Shown in pieces: positions 27,507 through 35,915 of a DNA stretch of 64,000 nt. The DNA is taken from contig NZ_BOPZ01000002.1 in the NCBI RefSeq assembly GCF_018332455.1, positions 161,567 to 225,566 of the forward strand, read 5' to 3'. A model generated the notes under the pieces. The model searched no databases and had not been told where the DNA came from. It worked only from the letters and a program-made list of their open reading frames with translations. A program made the translations under genes and the position numbers. This DNA is from Clostridium polyendosporum (GTDB lineage: Bacteria > Bacillota > Clostridia > Clostridiales > Clostridiaceae). Every line of letters starts with the position of its first letter. Position 1 is the first letter of the stretch.

Positions 27507-28115
27507 TTAAGTGGTTTTATAATAGGATAACTCTCCATTCATAACAATTTTACTTTTATTAGGTACTTGTATAGAAATTAATATAATATTTAAAAAATCA
27601 ACTGAACTTGCTACTGCATTAATTATACAAATAAACTTCAATATAGGAGTTAAATACCCTATTGGCCCCAAAATTAAAATACTTCCCACTGAAATTAATA
27701 GGAAAGGCATAGCTGCAATGAATATATATCGCTCCTTTGTTATGATTTCTTCTGTATATGCATAACCTCCAAACCACGTTAGTCCTAAAAAGGTATTATC
27801 TGAATTTAAAAAGTTTGGTACAAAAATCAAATGAATAATTTCATGAATATAAATAAAGATAATGATAATGAATATATCTACAACGTTAATTGTCATAGAA
27901 AAATTATGTTGCTGAACTCCGAAATCTGCCAAAGTTATTGGCGAAAACAAATTGATTATATATATAGATATAAATCCTAAGAAAATCATAAGTGGGATTG
28001 AAAATATAATTGACTGGATGATATTCTTAGGTTCTTTTATTAAAATCCAACCATCCCCTAATAATAGAGCATTTTTTTCTTTATTACATTTAGGAATCTT
28101 ATTTCGTATTCTCAA
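27507..28115 (-). CDS. DUF3267-family membrane zincin
   Basis: Putative membrane-embedded metalloprotease, 202 residues. The zinc motif HEIIH lies in a hydrophobic helix (FIYIHEIIHLIFVPNF), as in DUF3267 proteins, with about four membrane segments in all. It starts with TTG at 28115 (minus strand) seven bases after GGAGG. Substrate and role are unknown. It is transcribed away from the ZIP transporter's start, in the same direction, 106 bp downstream of that gene; co-transcription is possible. Confidence 0.8.
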   Translation of the reverse strand: MRIRNKIPKCNKEKNALLLGDGWILIKEPKNIIQSIIFSIPLMIFLGFISIYIINLFSPITLADFGVQQHNFSMTINVVDIFIIIIFIYIHEIIHLIFVPNFLNSDNTFLGLTWFGGYAYTEEIITKERYIFIAAMPFLLISVGSILILGPIGYLTPILKFICIINAVASSVDFLNIILISIQVPNKSKIVMNGELSYYKTT

Positions 28116-28220
28116 AATAATACCTCCATTTTTGTATTAACACCATATCTTACAATTGTGCTTTTATTTCATTATAAAACTATATTAATGAAATGGGTTA
28201 AAAGTGTGACTAAGTTACTT

Positions 28221-28997
28221 TTAACCCATAAGAACATGACTTAAAGGTATGATGCATATTCCTAAAAAGATTGAAAATAGATAAACCTTATCATACCCAT
28301 ATTGCCTTGAGGTAGGTATTAGCTCTGCAAAGGAAATATATAGCATAATTCCAGTTAGTGTAGCAAAAATAACAGATAAAATAATGTCATTTATAAAAGG
28401 TCTTAAAAATAAAAAGGCGAGTAAAGCTCCCACTGGTTCTGCAAGTCCTGAGATAAAGGTATATTTGAAGGCTTTAGCTTTACTACCAGTAGAATAATAT
28501 ATTGGCATAGCAATTGAAATGCCCTCAGGGATGTTATGCAAAGCAATTGCTAATGTTATAGTACTTCCTAAAGTAATATTATCATAACTAGAAACAAAGG
28601 TGGCAATTCCTTCAGGAAAATTGTGTATCATAAGTGCTATCATAGAAACAAATCCAATTCTATATAATTTTCCAGCCTTCTCACTAGGAACTTTACGAGG
28701 AGCCTCAGGTATAAACTCATCTATAAGCATAGCCATTAGTGCTCCTATAATAAGGAATAATAGGGTGTAGAGTACACCGTTAATATTTCCATGATATTTA
28801 CTTAAGATTTCCTCAGCAGATACAAAGAGATCTGTGAAAGAAACTGTTATCATAACTCCTGCAGAAAATGCTAAAGCAAAAGTTATAAGTTTTTTATTTT
28901 GTGATTTAGAAAAGAAAATAATAAATGCACCCAAAACTGTGGACATTCCTGCAATGGAAGATAAAAGTAAGGGTATAACAGATCGATTTTCAAACAT
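28221..28997 (-). CDS. zupT: ZIP-family metal transporter (ZupT-like)
   Basis: Membrane importer of zinc and other divalent metals, 258 residues with eight predicted helices. The two signature helices carry HNFPEGIATF and HNIPEGISIAMP, the HNxPEG metal site of the GufA/ZupT subfamily. A long His-rich loop, common in eukaryotic ZIPs, is absent, as is usual in bacteria. The start at 28995-28997 follows GGAGAGG on the minus strand. No zinc-regulator site was recognised upstream. Confidence 0.9.
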   Translation of the reverse strand: MFENRSVIPLLLSSIAGMSTVLGAFIIFFSKSQNKKLITFALAFSAGVMITVSFTDLFVSAEEILSKYHGNINGVLYTLLFLIIGALMAMLIDEFIPEAPRKVPSEKAGKLYRIGFVSMIALMIHNFPEGIATFVSSYDNITLGSTITLAIALHNIPEGISIAMPIYYSTGSKAKAFKYTFISGLAEPVGALLAFLFLRPFINDIILSVIFATLTGIMLYISFAELIPTSRQYGYDKVYLFSIFLGICIIPLSHVLMG

Positions 28998-29435
28998 AAT
29001 ATTTACCTCTCCAGTAATATTTAATAATAAAGAAATAGATGTAAAAACTAATTTAAATTAACTAATATTAAATTTATTGTATTCTTAAAAATTCTATGCC
29101 AATATTATTTTTAAACATAGTTGTTTCAGGAGATAAGAAAGAAGCTGTGGCCGGCTATTACAAAGTATTAAATAGACCTAATCAGTGAAGATTTTTATTG
29201 CAAAATTTTTGTTCTTAAAGAAGCAGAACATTTTATTTCTTGATATCTAAATTATAATATAATATTATAAATATATAATGAATTCCTATTTGAATATAAG
29301 GATTTGTTAATATCACCTATATTGTTAAAAGTGCGACAGTAGCATTGATTTAAACAGCAAGGGCGATCGTTTAGTGCGTAAGCTAGTGATAGTACAGTTT
29401 GAAAAATTAAAATTATTTATTTAAAAGGAGATATT
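28998..29435. other. Intergenic region between divergent genes
   Basis: Holds the promoters of the ZIP transporter (left) and the reductase (right). I see no riboswitch or clear operator. A 30-codon frame at 29096-29188 lacks a ribosome site and was not called. Confidence 0.4.
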
Positions 29436-31070
29436 ATGATAAAAATTACAGAAGAAATATTAAAAAGTGTAGAAGAATATAAAAGTAATCTTCAACAATA
29501 TAAAGAAGGTAAGTTAGATAATTTTAAATCCTTCAGTGCCTTTATGGGAATTTATAAAGAAGGATTAAAAGATACTTATATGGTAAGACCTAGGATTCCG
29601 GGTGGAGTTGTAAAATTAGATCAGTTAAAAGTGATAAGTGATATAGCTAAAAAATATGCTGAAAGCAAGATACGCTTTACAACAAGACAAGACATTCAAT
29701 TTCATTCAGTAAAAATCGATTATTTAGATAGTGTGTTAGAAGAGTTGGTGAAGGCTGGATTAACTACAAAAGGTGCTGGTGGAGACAGTGTAAGAAACGT
29801 TGCATGTTCTCCCCTTTCAGGAGTAGCACAGGATGAGGTTTTTGATGTTACTCCATATATGAAAGAAGTTGCAAACTATATGATGAAAGATCCTGCAAAC
29901 CTTAGGTTGCCAAGAAAATATAAAGTATCTTTTTCAAATAGTCCAGAAGATACAGCTAATGCTACTATAGCAGATATAGGTTTTGTAGCAAAAATAGTAG
30001 ATGGTAAAAAAGGCTTCGAAGTTTATGCCGGCGGTGGACTTGGCGGTGGTGCTGCAGTATCATTAAAACTTGAAGACTTCATAGAAGATGCAGATGCATT
30101 ATATTATGTACAAGCAATGAAGCAAGTTTTTGAAAGAGAAGGCGATAGAACTAATAGGCACAAAGCTAGATTAAGATTTGTTGTAAAGAGATTAGGAGAA
30201 GAAGGGTTTATCCAACTATTTAGAAATGAACTTGATAAATTAAGAGCTGAAAAAGACTTAAAGCTTAATATAGATTCAAAAGAAGAGAAGACACAGAATA
30301 CTGTAGAAGATAATAAATCACAATGGGACAAGAAGTATGAAAATCTAATATTCTCACAAAAGCAAGCAGGATATTACTCTGTATATATTCATCCACAAAA
30401 TGGAAGTATGAGTACTGATAATTTAGATAAGGTATTAGATTTCCTAACAAGTTTAAACTATGAAACATCTATAAGATTAACTCTAACTCAAGGTTTCTTT
30501 GTAAGAGACTTAAAAGAGAAAGATGTACAGAATCTAATAGATATAACATCTAAGTTTTCATCTGTATTTAATATATATAATTCTATAACCTGTGCAGGAC
30601 CAACAATTTGTAATTTTGGTATTAATGATTCTCAGGGGCTTTTAATTGGTATAGTTGAAGCTTTTAAGAATGCATCAGTTGAAATAAAGAGTGCATTGCC
30701 AAGAATGTTTATATCAGGATGCCATAATTCATGTGGACAACATCAAAGAGGAGTTATAGGACTTACTGGAAAGAAAAAGCGTACAGATGATGGAGTGATT
30801 CCTGTATATGGTATATCTTTCAATGGAAGATTAGGGTCAAATGTAGCAAGATTTGGAGAGGTTTATGGAGATATACCTGCAAAAAAAATACCTAAATTCC
30901 TTATAGAGCTAGCTGATTTAAAAGTAAACTCAGGCTATATAGACTTTGTAGAATTTATAGAAAATAAAGAAAGAGAAGTAAAGGAATTAGTTAGTAAGTA
31001 TTCCTCATTAGAAAGTTTTAGTGAAAACCCTGGTTTATATTCTGATTTTAGTTGCAAAGAAGGGCTTTAG
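29436..31070 (+). CDS. Ferredoxin-type nitrite/sulfite reductase
   Basis: Siroheme and [4Fe-4S] enzyme that reduces nitrite to ammonia or sulfite to sulfide by six electrons. It has the duplicated fold: MVRPRIPGG and TRQDIQFHSV in the first half, a GAGGDSVRNVACSP loop, then the cluster and siroheme ligands in CAGPTICNFG (C-x5-C) and SGCHNSCGQHQ (C-x3-C). The length of 544 residues matches single-chain assimilatory-type enzymes. AAAGGAG precedes ATG 29436. No flavoprotein partner or nitrate/sulfate genes are nearby, so the electron donor is presumably ferredoxin and the preferred substrate cannot be decided. Confidence 0.9.
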   Translation: MIKITEEILKSVEEYKSNLQQYKEGKLDNFKSFSAFMGIYKEGLKDTYMVRPRIPGGVVKLDQLKVISDIAKKYAESKIRFTTRQDIQFHSVKIDYLDSVLEELVKAGLTTKGAGGDSVRNVACSPLSGVAQDEVFDVTPYMKEVANYMMKDPANLRLPRKYKVSFSNSPEDTANATIADIGFVAKIVDGKKGFEVYAGGGLGGGAAVSLKLEDFIEDADALYYVQAMKQVFEREGDRTNRHKARLRFVVKRLGEEGFIQLFRNELDKLRAEKDLKLNIDSKEEKTQNTVEDNKSQWDKKYENLIFSQKQAGYYSVYIHPQNGSMSTDNLDKVLDFLTSLNYETSIRLTLTQGFFVRDLKEKDVQNLIDITSKFSSVFNIYNSITCAGPTICNFGINDSQGLLIGIVEAFKNASVEIKSALPRMFISGCHNSCGQHQRGVIGLTGKKKRTDDGVIPVYGISFNGRLGSNVARFGEVYGDIPAKKIPKFLIELADLKVNSGYIDFVEFIENKEREVKELVSKYSSLESFSENPGLYSDFSCKEGL

Positions 31071-31273
31071 GTCTAAAATAAAAGTTGGTAAAAACTTGAA
31101 TATATTGTAGAGAAGTAAAACGTACCCCTTAGGCAGCTTAAGAACGTAATTTAATCTATTTAGGGTAATATTACCATTAAATTTATTACTCTTCTTAATA
31201 GGTAACTTATTTTAGATGGTTTGATTTTGAGATTTAATTTAAATAATTCGTTTAATTTTTATTTATTATACAT

Positions 31274-31310
31274 GAAAGGACTTGCATAATTGCTATATGC
31301 AAGTCCTTTC
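31274..31310. terminator. Strong intrinsic terminator
   Basis: Fifteen-pair perfect stem, GAAAGGACTTGCATA with its complement, 7-nt loop. About 200 bp after the reductase stop. Sequence 31071-31273 has no gene. Confidence 0.7.
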
Positions 31311-31454
31311 GTATGTGAAAAAAATAGAAAAAATTAGATTAAGCATTAAATCGATGAAATATACACTTAAGTCAATATAATAGATGTAGGAATCAATCCC
31401 ATTATATTGAATTTGGCATCCATTTATGTTTTACTATTAATTGGGGTGAAATAT

Positions 31455-31590
31455 ATGATAATTATTGGAATAAAGGCATTAGGAAAAGGAGTAGCTAAAA
31501 TATTTGCTAATGCAGAATAGGTAAATTCATTGGTGGAAAAACTTTAAATGAATTCGGGTGTGTTGATGTACTGATTAATAGACTTTTATA
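31455..31590 (+). pseudogene. Short-chain dehydrogenase remnant
   Basis: Starts at ATG 31455 behind TTGGGGTGA and reads MIIIGIKALGKGVAKIFANA, like the Rossmann start of an SDR, then a stop at 31518. About 40 bases on, another frame reads LNEFGCVDVLIN, the conserved SDR DVLINNAG strand. Most of the gene is deleted. Confidence 0.6.
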
Positions 31591-31623
31591 GGGTTTTATG
31601 ATTTTTGATAACGATATAAGATA

Positions 31624-31849
31624 ATGAAATATCGTAAGCTTGGAAAAACAGAGTTAAACTTATCTGTAATTGGTGTAGGAACATGGCAATTCGGTGGAGA
31701 GTAGGGAAAGAACTTTACTCTGTCAGAAGTAGATTAAATATTAGGTAAGGCAAACTATAGCTGTGACTAGTTTGATTCCAGGATGCAAAAGTGTAGAGCA
31801 ATTAGAATCAAATGCGAAAGCTGCGGATTTAGATATTTTTAATAAATAA
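31624..31849 (+). pseudogene. Aldo/keto reductase remnant, internally deleted
   Basis: The first part reads MKYRKLGKTELNLSVIGVGT, the canonical AKR N-terminus, continuing WQFGGE, stop (a TGG-like codon now TAG), then GKNFTLSEVD. After a deletion of most of the barrel, another frame reads TSLIPGCKSVEQLESNAKAA DLDIFNK and a proper stop, the AKR C-terminal NADP-binding helix. About 225 bp remain of a gene near 950 bp. The last 39 bases recur at 49369. Confidence 0.8.
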
Positions 31850-31928
31850 CTCAACTGTGTACTCATTCTAACATTATAAAACTGATATTTCCTAGAAGTA
31901 TCGGTATAGAAAACGAGGTATGAATATC

Positions 31929-33080
31929 ATGAAGGAAACATATAAAAAATATTTAGGGTCATTTTATTTCATATATTTTGCAATGGGAGCCTTTTTTCCT
32001 CTTTTATCTCAATATCTTAAGCAGAGCGGTTTAAATGGTGTACAAATTGGTTTAATTATGGCCATGAATTCATTTCTATCTATTTTTTTTCAACCATTTT
32101 GGGGGATACTTTCTGATAGAACTCAAAAATTGAAATTAATTCTTATGAACACTATAATTGCTTCTGCTTTACTTGGAATTTTAGTGTCTTCTATAAAAAG
32201 TTATTTAGGTTTAGTTATAGTTTTTATCTTCTTATATATATTTCAAAGTGCGGTAGGTCCCTTGGCGGATTCCATGGCACTGCACTCTGGCATAAACTAT
32301 GGATCAATACGACAATGGGGGTCTATTGGTTTTGCAATGGCAGTTTTTGTTTCAGGAATGGTGGCACAATATTTTAAACTGTATTTTATATTTTATATTT
32401 ATGGAATCTCTTATTTCCTCTCTTTAATTTTTATAAAGAGTATAAAAATTAATCATCATAAAGTGGAGCACAGACAAATTCATGGTATAAAACAACTTTT
32501 TAAGAATCCTAATTATATACTTTTTCTCATAGGTTGCTTTTTTACCTTTGGGCCCATCAGTTCAAATAATGCATATTTTGGATTGTTATATGAAGATTTA
32601 GGAGGAAATCTTGCGGGAATAGGAATTGCTTTTTTGCTATTTGCAGCTAGTGAAGCTCCATTTATGAAACATAGTGATTTTTTTATAAAGAGATGGGGAT
32701 TTACAACTGTATTGATGGCTTCTACTTGTATTTCTGCTGTAAGATGGATTTGGTATAGTTCTGCTCCTTCTCCTATTTTGATATTGATTTTGTTCGTATT
32801 GCAGGGAGCTTCTGTTGGAACTTATCTTTCTGCCGCAGCACAATACATTAGAGAAAATACACCAAAAGAATTAACTACAGCTGCTTTAGGTATATATACT
32901 TCTTTAAGCATTGGCGTGGGTTCTATGATATGTAATTTTATGGGTGGATATATATACGAGCATTTTAGTATTGAAAAAGTATATTTGTTTTTGAGCATTT
33001 TTACTTTTATAGGATTGATTCCTTTTGGAATTTTACAGTTTAGAAAAATTCCTAGGATTTTTACGGAACGTGTGAATTAA
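31929..33080 (+). CDS. MFS transporter (MFS_1-like / HcaT-NupG type)
   Basis: Twelve-helix major facilitator, 383 residues. The N-terminal part (FYFIYFAMGAFFPLLSQYL, then GLIMAMNSFLSIFFQPFWG and the loop LSDRTQKLK) fits the MFS_1-like family containing the phenylpropionate and nucleoside transporters. I prefer ATG 31929, because the GAGGT ribosome site abuts the other ATG at 31920 with no spacing. It lies alone among gene remnants. Substrate unknown; drug, nucleoside or oligosaccharide transport are all possible. Confidence 0.8.
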   Translation: MKETYKKYLGSFYFIYFAMGAFFPLLSQYLKQSGLNGVQIGLIMAMNSFLSIFFQPFWGILSDRTQKLKLILMNTIIASALLGILVSSIKSYLGLVIVFIFLYIFQSAVGPLADSMALHSGINYGSIRQWGSIGFAMAVFVSGMVAQYFKLYFIFYIYGISYFLSLIFIKSIKINHHKVEHRQIHGIKQLFKNPNYILFLIGCFFTFGPISSNNAYFGLLYEDLGGNLAGIGIAFLLFAASEAPFMKHSDFFIKRWGFTTVLMASTCISAVRWIWYSSAPSPILILILFVLQGASVGTYLSAAAQYIRENTPKELTTAALGIYTSLSIGVGSMICNFMGGYIYEHFSIEKVYLFLSIFTFIGLIPFGILQFRKIPRIFTERVN

Positions 33081-33123
33081 TTAATATGATAAAAATGACC
33101 ATTGACGTTAGTACTAGTTAGTA

Positions 33124-33219
33124 ATGTTAAAAGAACCTATAGCAAGATATGGACCCTTTATTATGAATACAATAGATGAAATTTTAGAAACTATTGACTA
33201 TTTTTACAATAAAGATTAA
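33124..33219 (+). pseudogene. Pirin-family C-terminal fragment
   Basis: A 31-codon frame reading EPIARYGPFIMNT followed by DEILETIDYF matches the C-terminal end of pirin/quercetinase-like cupins (EPVxxxGPFVMNT). No N-terminal part is present and no ribosome site is seen, so this is a relic. Confidence 0.65.
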
Positions 33220-33270
33220 TATACGAAAACAGATTTTCAATCATCAATAATTTTAAAACAAAATTAGCAG

Positions 33271-33290
33271 GGGAGTAGAATACTACTCCC
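33271..33290 (+). terminator. Intrinsic terminator
   Basis: GGGAGTAG pairs with CTACTCCC around AATA, followed by TTTTCTTTATTTATT. Placed between the convergent MFS/pirin relic and DUF2382 genes. Confidence 0.8.
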
Positions 33291-33310
33291 TTTTCTTTAT
33301 TTATTGTCAT

Positions 33311-34009
33311 TTAAGTCTTCTTATTTATAACTTTAGATTTTCCTGTAGTTTTCACATGAAGCTTTTCTTTTTTTAAGGTTTCTTTAATATGCTCAATCTC
33401 TTGGAATTGATGATTATAAATTTCAACATCTTCTAGAATTACTGGATGCTTTGTAACCTCAATACGTTCTTCGCTAATAGGTATTCGGATCGTCTCAATA
33501 TGGTTATTCGTTTGATCTGGAGAATCTGTATTTAAAACTTTTTTCTCAATTACAAGTTCTTCGCGGGTCACAGGGACAGTAATATTTTTTTCTACTGTAA
33601 AAGCTTCTTTGTGTACAGCTACTTCTCCTGTTTTTATCCACTTCTTGACGATGTCCAACTTTTCTTTCCGAAGTTGGAGTTTTGCATCGGTATTAATATC
33701 ATTAATAACCTGCTCTGGATTTTTGTGATTATTCACATATGAGTCATATTCCGCAATTTCGGCTTGCGAATTATATAATACTATTAGGCTCCCTATACCG
33801 CCACCAATAAAGATACCTAATACAGTTCCAGTTATGATTGCATTAACGGGACTAGCTGTAATTATGAATCCAAGTATGGGAATAACTAAGGTACCTATTT
33901 CATTCAAGATACCGAGCACTGCTCCAAAAATTCCTCCAGCTAATGCACCGATAGCAACGCCTCTTGACATCTCAGTTCTTTCTTGATAAAACATAAATTT
34001 TTTTGACAT
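33311..34009 (-). CDS. DUF2382 (YsnF/AvaK) protein with glycine-zipper membrane domain
   Basis: A 232-residue protein of two parts. Residues 15-80 are a Gly/Ala-rich hydrophobic hairpin (GVAIGALAGGIFGAVLG, then VLGIFIGGGIGSL), a glycine-zipper type membrane segment. Residues 110-225 form a DUF2382 domain with the repeating KTGEVAVHKE, VPVTREELVIEK and RIPISEERIEV pattern. DUF2382 proteins such as B. subtilis YsnF are linked to general stress. The start at 34009 follows GGAGGATTAA. It is a paralogue of the next gene upstream. Role unknown. Confidence 0.8.
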   Translation of the reverse strand: MSKKFMFYQERTEMSRGVAIGALAGGIFGAVLGILNEIGTLVIPILGFIITASPVNAIITGTVLGIFIGGGIGSLIVLYNSQAEIAEYDSYVNNHKNPEQVINDINTDAKLQLRKEKLDIVKKWIKTGEVAVHKEAFTVEKNITVPVTREELVIEKKVLNTDSPDQTNNHIETIRIPISEERIEVTKHPVILEDVEIYNHQFQEIEHIKETLKKEKLHVKTTGKSKVINKKT

Positions 34010-34114
34010 ATTTAATCCTCCAAAGTTACTTTAATCATAGTGTTTTATCTTTTTAACTTTAAACAAAGTAATAAAGAATGAGGTAATATAACTATAATTT
34101 AAGGTGCTTTTGAA

Positions 34115-34154
34115 AAACACCTCACAAATCGTACTTACGATTCGGGAGGTGTTT
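34115..34154 (-). terminator. Terminator of the upstream DUF2382 gene
   Basis: On the minus strand AAACACCTC pairs with GAGGTGTTT, with a second inner stem (AATCGTA/TACGATT), and is followed by TTTTTCA. Lies 27 bp beyond the stop at 34181. Confidence 0.8.
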
Positions 34155-34180
34155 CTTGGTTTCGTTTTATACAGTATTAC

Positions 34181-34630
34181 TTAGTGGAGAGAGCGAACTG
34201 TATCATCACTAACTATATCAGGATCACCAGTTTTACTTACGCGAGCTTCTTCTCTTTTTAAGGTTTCTTCTACGTGTTCAGTTTCTTCTATTTCTCTCTT
34301 GTAAGCTGAAATCTCCCCTGTTATTACGGTATGTTTATCTACTTCAACTTTTTCTTCACTAACAGGAATACGAATGGTTTCTTCATCACCAATAGGTGAA
34401 TCGGAGGACTCATTATGGATGGCTCTTCTTTCAATAACAACTTCCTCATGAGTAACAGGAACATCAACCGTTTCTGTTTCTTCTATAATCTCTTTACTTA
34501 TTTCTACCTCACCTGTTCGCACTTTATTTTTAGTTATATCAAGTTCCTCTTTGCGAAGACGAAGCTTTCCTTCATCATTATCTTCTCTTTTATCAGTATC
34601 ATCAAAGATTCCTCCAAATAATCTACTCAT
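34181..34630 (-). CDS. DUF2382 (YsnF-like) stress protein
   Basis: A 149-residue acidic soluble protein consisting almost only of a DUF2382 domain: LRLRKEELDITKNKVRTGEV, then VPVTHEEVVIERR and TIRIPVSEEKVEVDKH. It lacks the membrane hairpin of its paralogue at 33311 and has its own terminator. The start at 34630 follows GGAGGTAACT on the minus strand. It is divergent from the hydrogenase operon; a shared control region is possible but unproven. Confidence 0.85.
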   Translation of the reverse strand: MSRLFGGIFDDTDKREDNDEGKLRLRKEELDITKNKVRTGEVEISKEIIEETETVDVPVTHEEVVIERRAIHNESSDSPIGDEETIRIPVSEEKVEVDKHTVITGEISAYKREIEETEHVEETLKREEARVSKTGDPDIVSDDTVRSLH

Positions 34631-34835
34631 AGTTACCTCCTCTAATCATATAATTTTATACTTGTATTTATGGTGTACTTTTCAGGTATACATTATAACA
34701 GGAAAGGTAATGAAGAAAATCTAATAAATTCATTTTATGAAAGATGAATTTATGGGTTCACTGACAAAGTTCATAAATTACATATTAATTGTTTATATAG
34801 TGATTAATCTAAATAACTGAGAAATTAAAAAAATA

Positions 34836-34864
34836 TTGACTATTCCAATAGGATTCGTTAAAAT
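34836..34864 (+). promoter_or_regulatory. Promoter of the hydrogenase operon
   Basis: TTGACT, 17 bp, TAAAAT: a near-consensus sigma-A promoter, with transcription expected near 34871 and a leader of about 125 nt before the small-subunit start. The remaining 34631-34994 has no gene and no recognised riboswitch or nickel operator. Confidence 0.65.
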
Positions 34865-34994
34865 AATTATATGAAATTGATAATTAAAATCAATAAGGAC
34901 ACGGTAATTAAACATGATATAAATATATTTAATAAACTAATTAAGATATTTATATATAATGAGAATGAAATTCACTATTTATAGGAGGGGAAGC

Positions 34995-35897
34995 ATGAAA
35001 GTATCAAGAAGAAGTTTTTTAAAGTGGTGCACAGCATCAGCTGCTGCACTGGGATTAACAGAATTTGATCTAAACAGATTAGAAAGTGTGGTTTTAGCAG
35101 CAGAAACCACCCCGCCAGTTATTTGGCTTCAGGGTTCAGGGTGTTCAGGGTGTTCTATATCTTTACTGAATGCAGTAGAACAAACTACAGTAGATGATTT
35201 TTTAATTAACAAAGTAAGTATGAAATATCATCATAATCTTATGACTGCGGCTGGAGATTTAGCTATATCTGCCATAGACCAGACGGTGGCTCAATATAAT
35301 GGGCAATTTATTTTAGTTGTTGAAGGGGCGGTTCCTACTGCAAGTAATGGTATGTACTGTGTTTTAAGTGAAAAAAATGGAGTTCCTTGGACAATGTTAG
35401 ATGCAGTCAAAGAATTAGGTCCGAAAGCTAGTTATGTTATTGCAGCTGGAACATGTGCTTCTTTTGGGGGAGTGCCAATGGCTGGTCCAAATCCTACTGG
35501 AATAATGAGATTAGATACTCAAATTTTATATGGTCAAACGAAAAATAGAATAATTAATCTTCCAGGGTGTCCGGTTCATCCATATACATTAACTAAGACT
35601 ATAATAGATCTTTTACTTTATGGTATGCCTAAACTAGATTCAGAAGGAAGGCCTGAGCCATACTATAAATCAAGTGTACACAGTGCGTGTCCTAGAAGAG
35701 GAAAAGGAACTGCCGTAGTACTTGGGGAACTTAATAAATGCTATAAAAATTTAGGGTGCAAAGGGCCTCAGACATATTATGATTGCCCAAATAGAAAATG
35801 GAACAACAAGGTAAATTGGTGTATTGACGGAGGACATTCTTGTATTGGATGTTCAAGTAAAGATTTTCTTAAAGAGTCAATCTATAAATTTGTTTAA
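34995..35897 (+). CDS. hyaA: [NiFe] hydrogenase small subunit, Tat-exported
   Basis: Electron-transfer subunit with three Fe-S clusters. From ATG 34995 (AGGAGGGG ribosome site; ATG 34959 has none) the protein is 300 residues. Residues 1-37 are a Tat signal with SRRSFLK. Proximal-cluster ligands are Cys50, Cys53, Cys154 and Cys192. Distal-cluster ligands are His229, Cys232, Cys249 and Cys255. Medial-cluster ligands are Cys264, Cys283 and Cys286, plus Cys276 where Desulfovibrio-type enzymes have a proline. It lacks the two extra proximal cysteines of O2-tolerant enzymes, and ends at LKESIYKFV with no C-terminal membrane anchor. It forms a dimer with the next gene's product. Confidence 0.95.
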   Translation: MKVSRRSFLKWCTASAAALGLTEFDLNRLESVVLAAETTPPVIWLQGSGCSGCSISLLNAVEQTTVDDFLINKVSMKYHHNLMTAAGDLAISAIDQTVAQYNGQFILVVEGAVPTASNGMYCVLSEKNGVPWTMLDAVKELGPKASYVIAAGTCASFGGVPMAGPNPTGIMRLDTQILYGQTKNRIINLPGCPVHPYTLTKTIIDLLLYGMPKLDSEGRPEPYYKSSVHSACPRRGKGTAVVLGELNKCYKNLGCKGPQTYYDCPNRKWNNKVNWCIDGGHSCIGCSSKDFLKESIYKFV

Positions 35898-35915
35898 AAG
35901 GAGGCTTATTAGAAC

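Noticed and set aside
29096..29188. 30-codon frame upstream of the sulfite/nitrite reductase
   Set aside because: No ribosome site, no homology recognised and too short to support.
34995..35897. O2-tolerant group of [NiFe] hydrogenase, suggested by HypX
   Set aside because: The two extra cysteines of the 6-Cys proximal cluster are absent (CSGCS and GTCASFGG).
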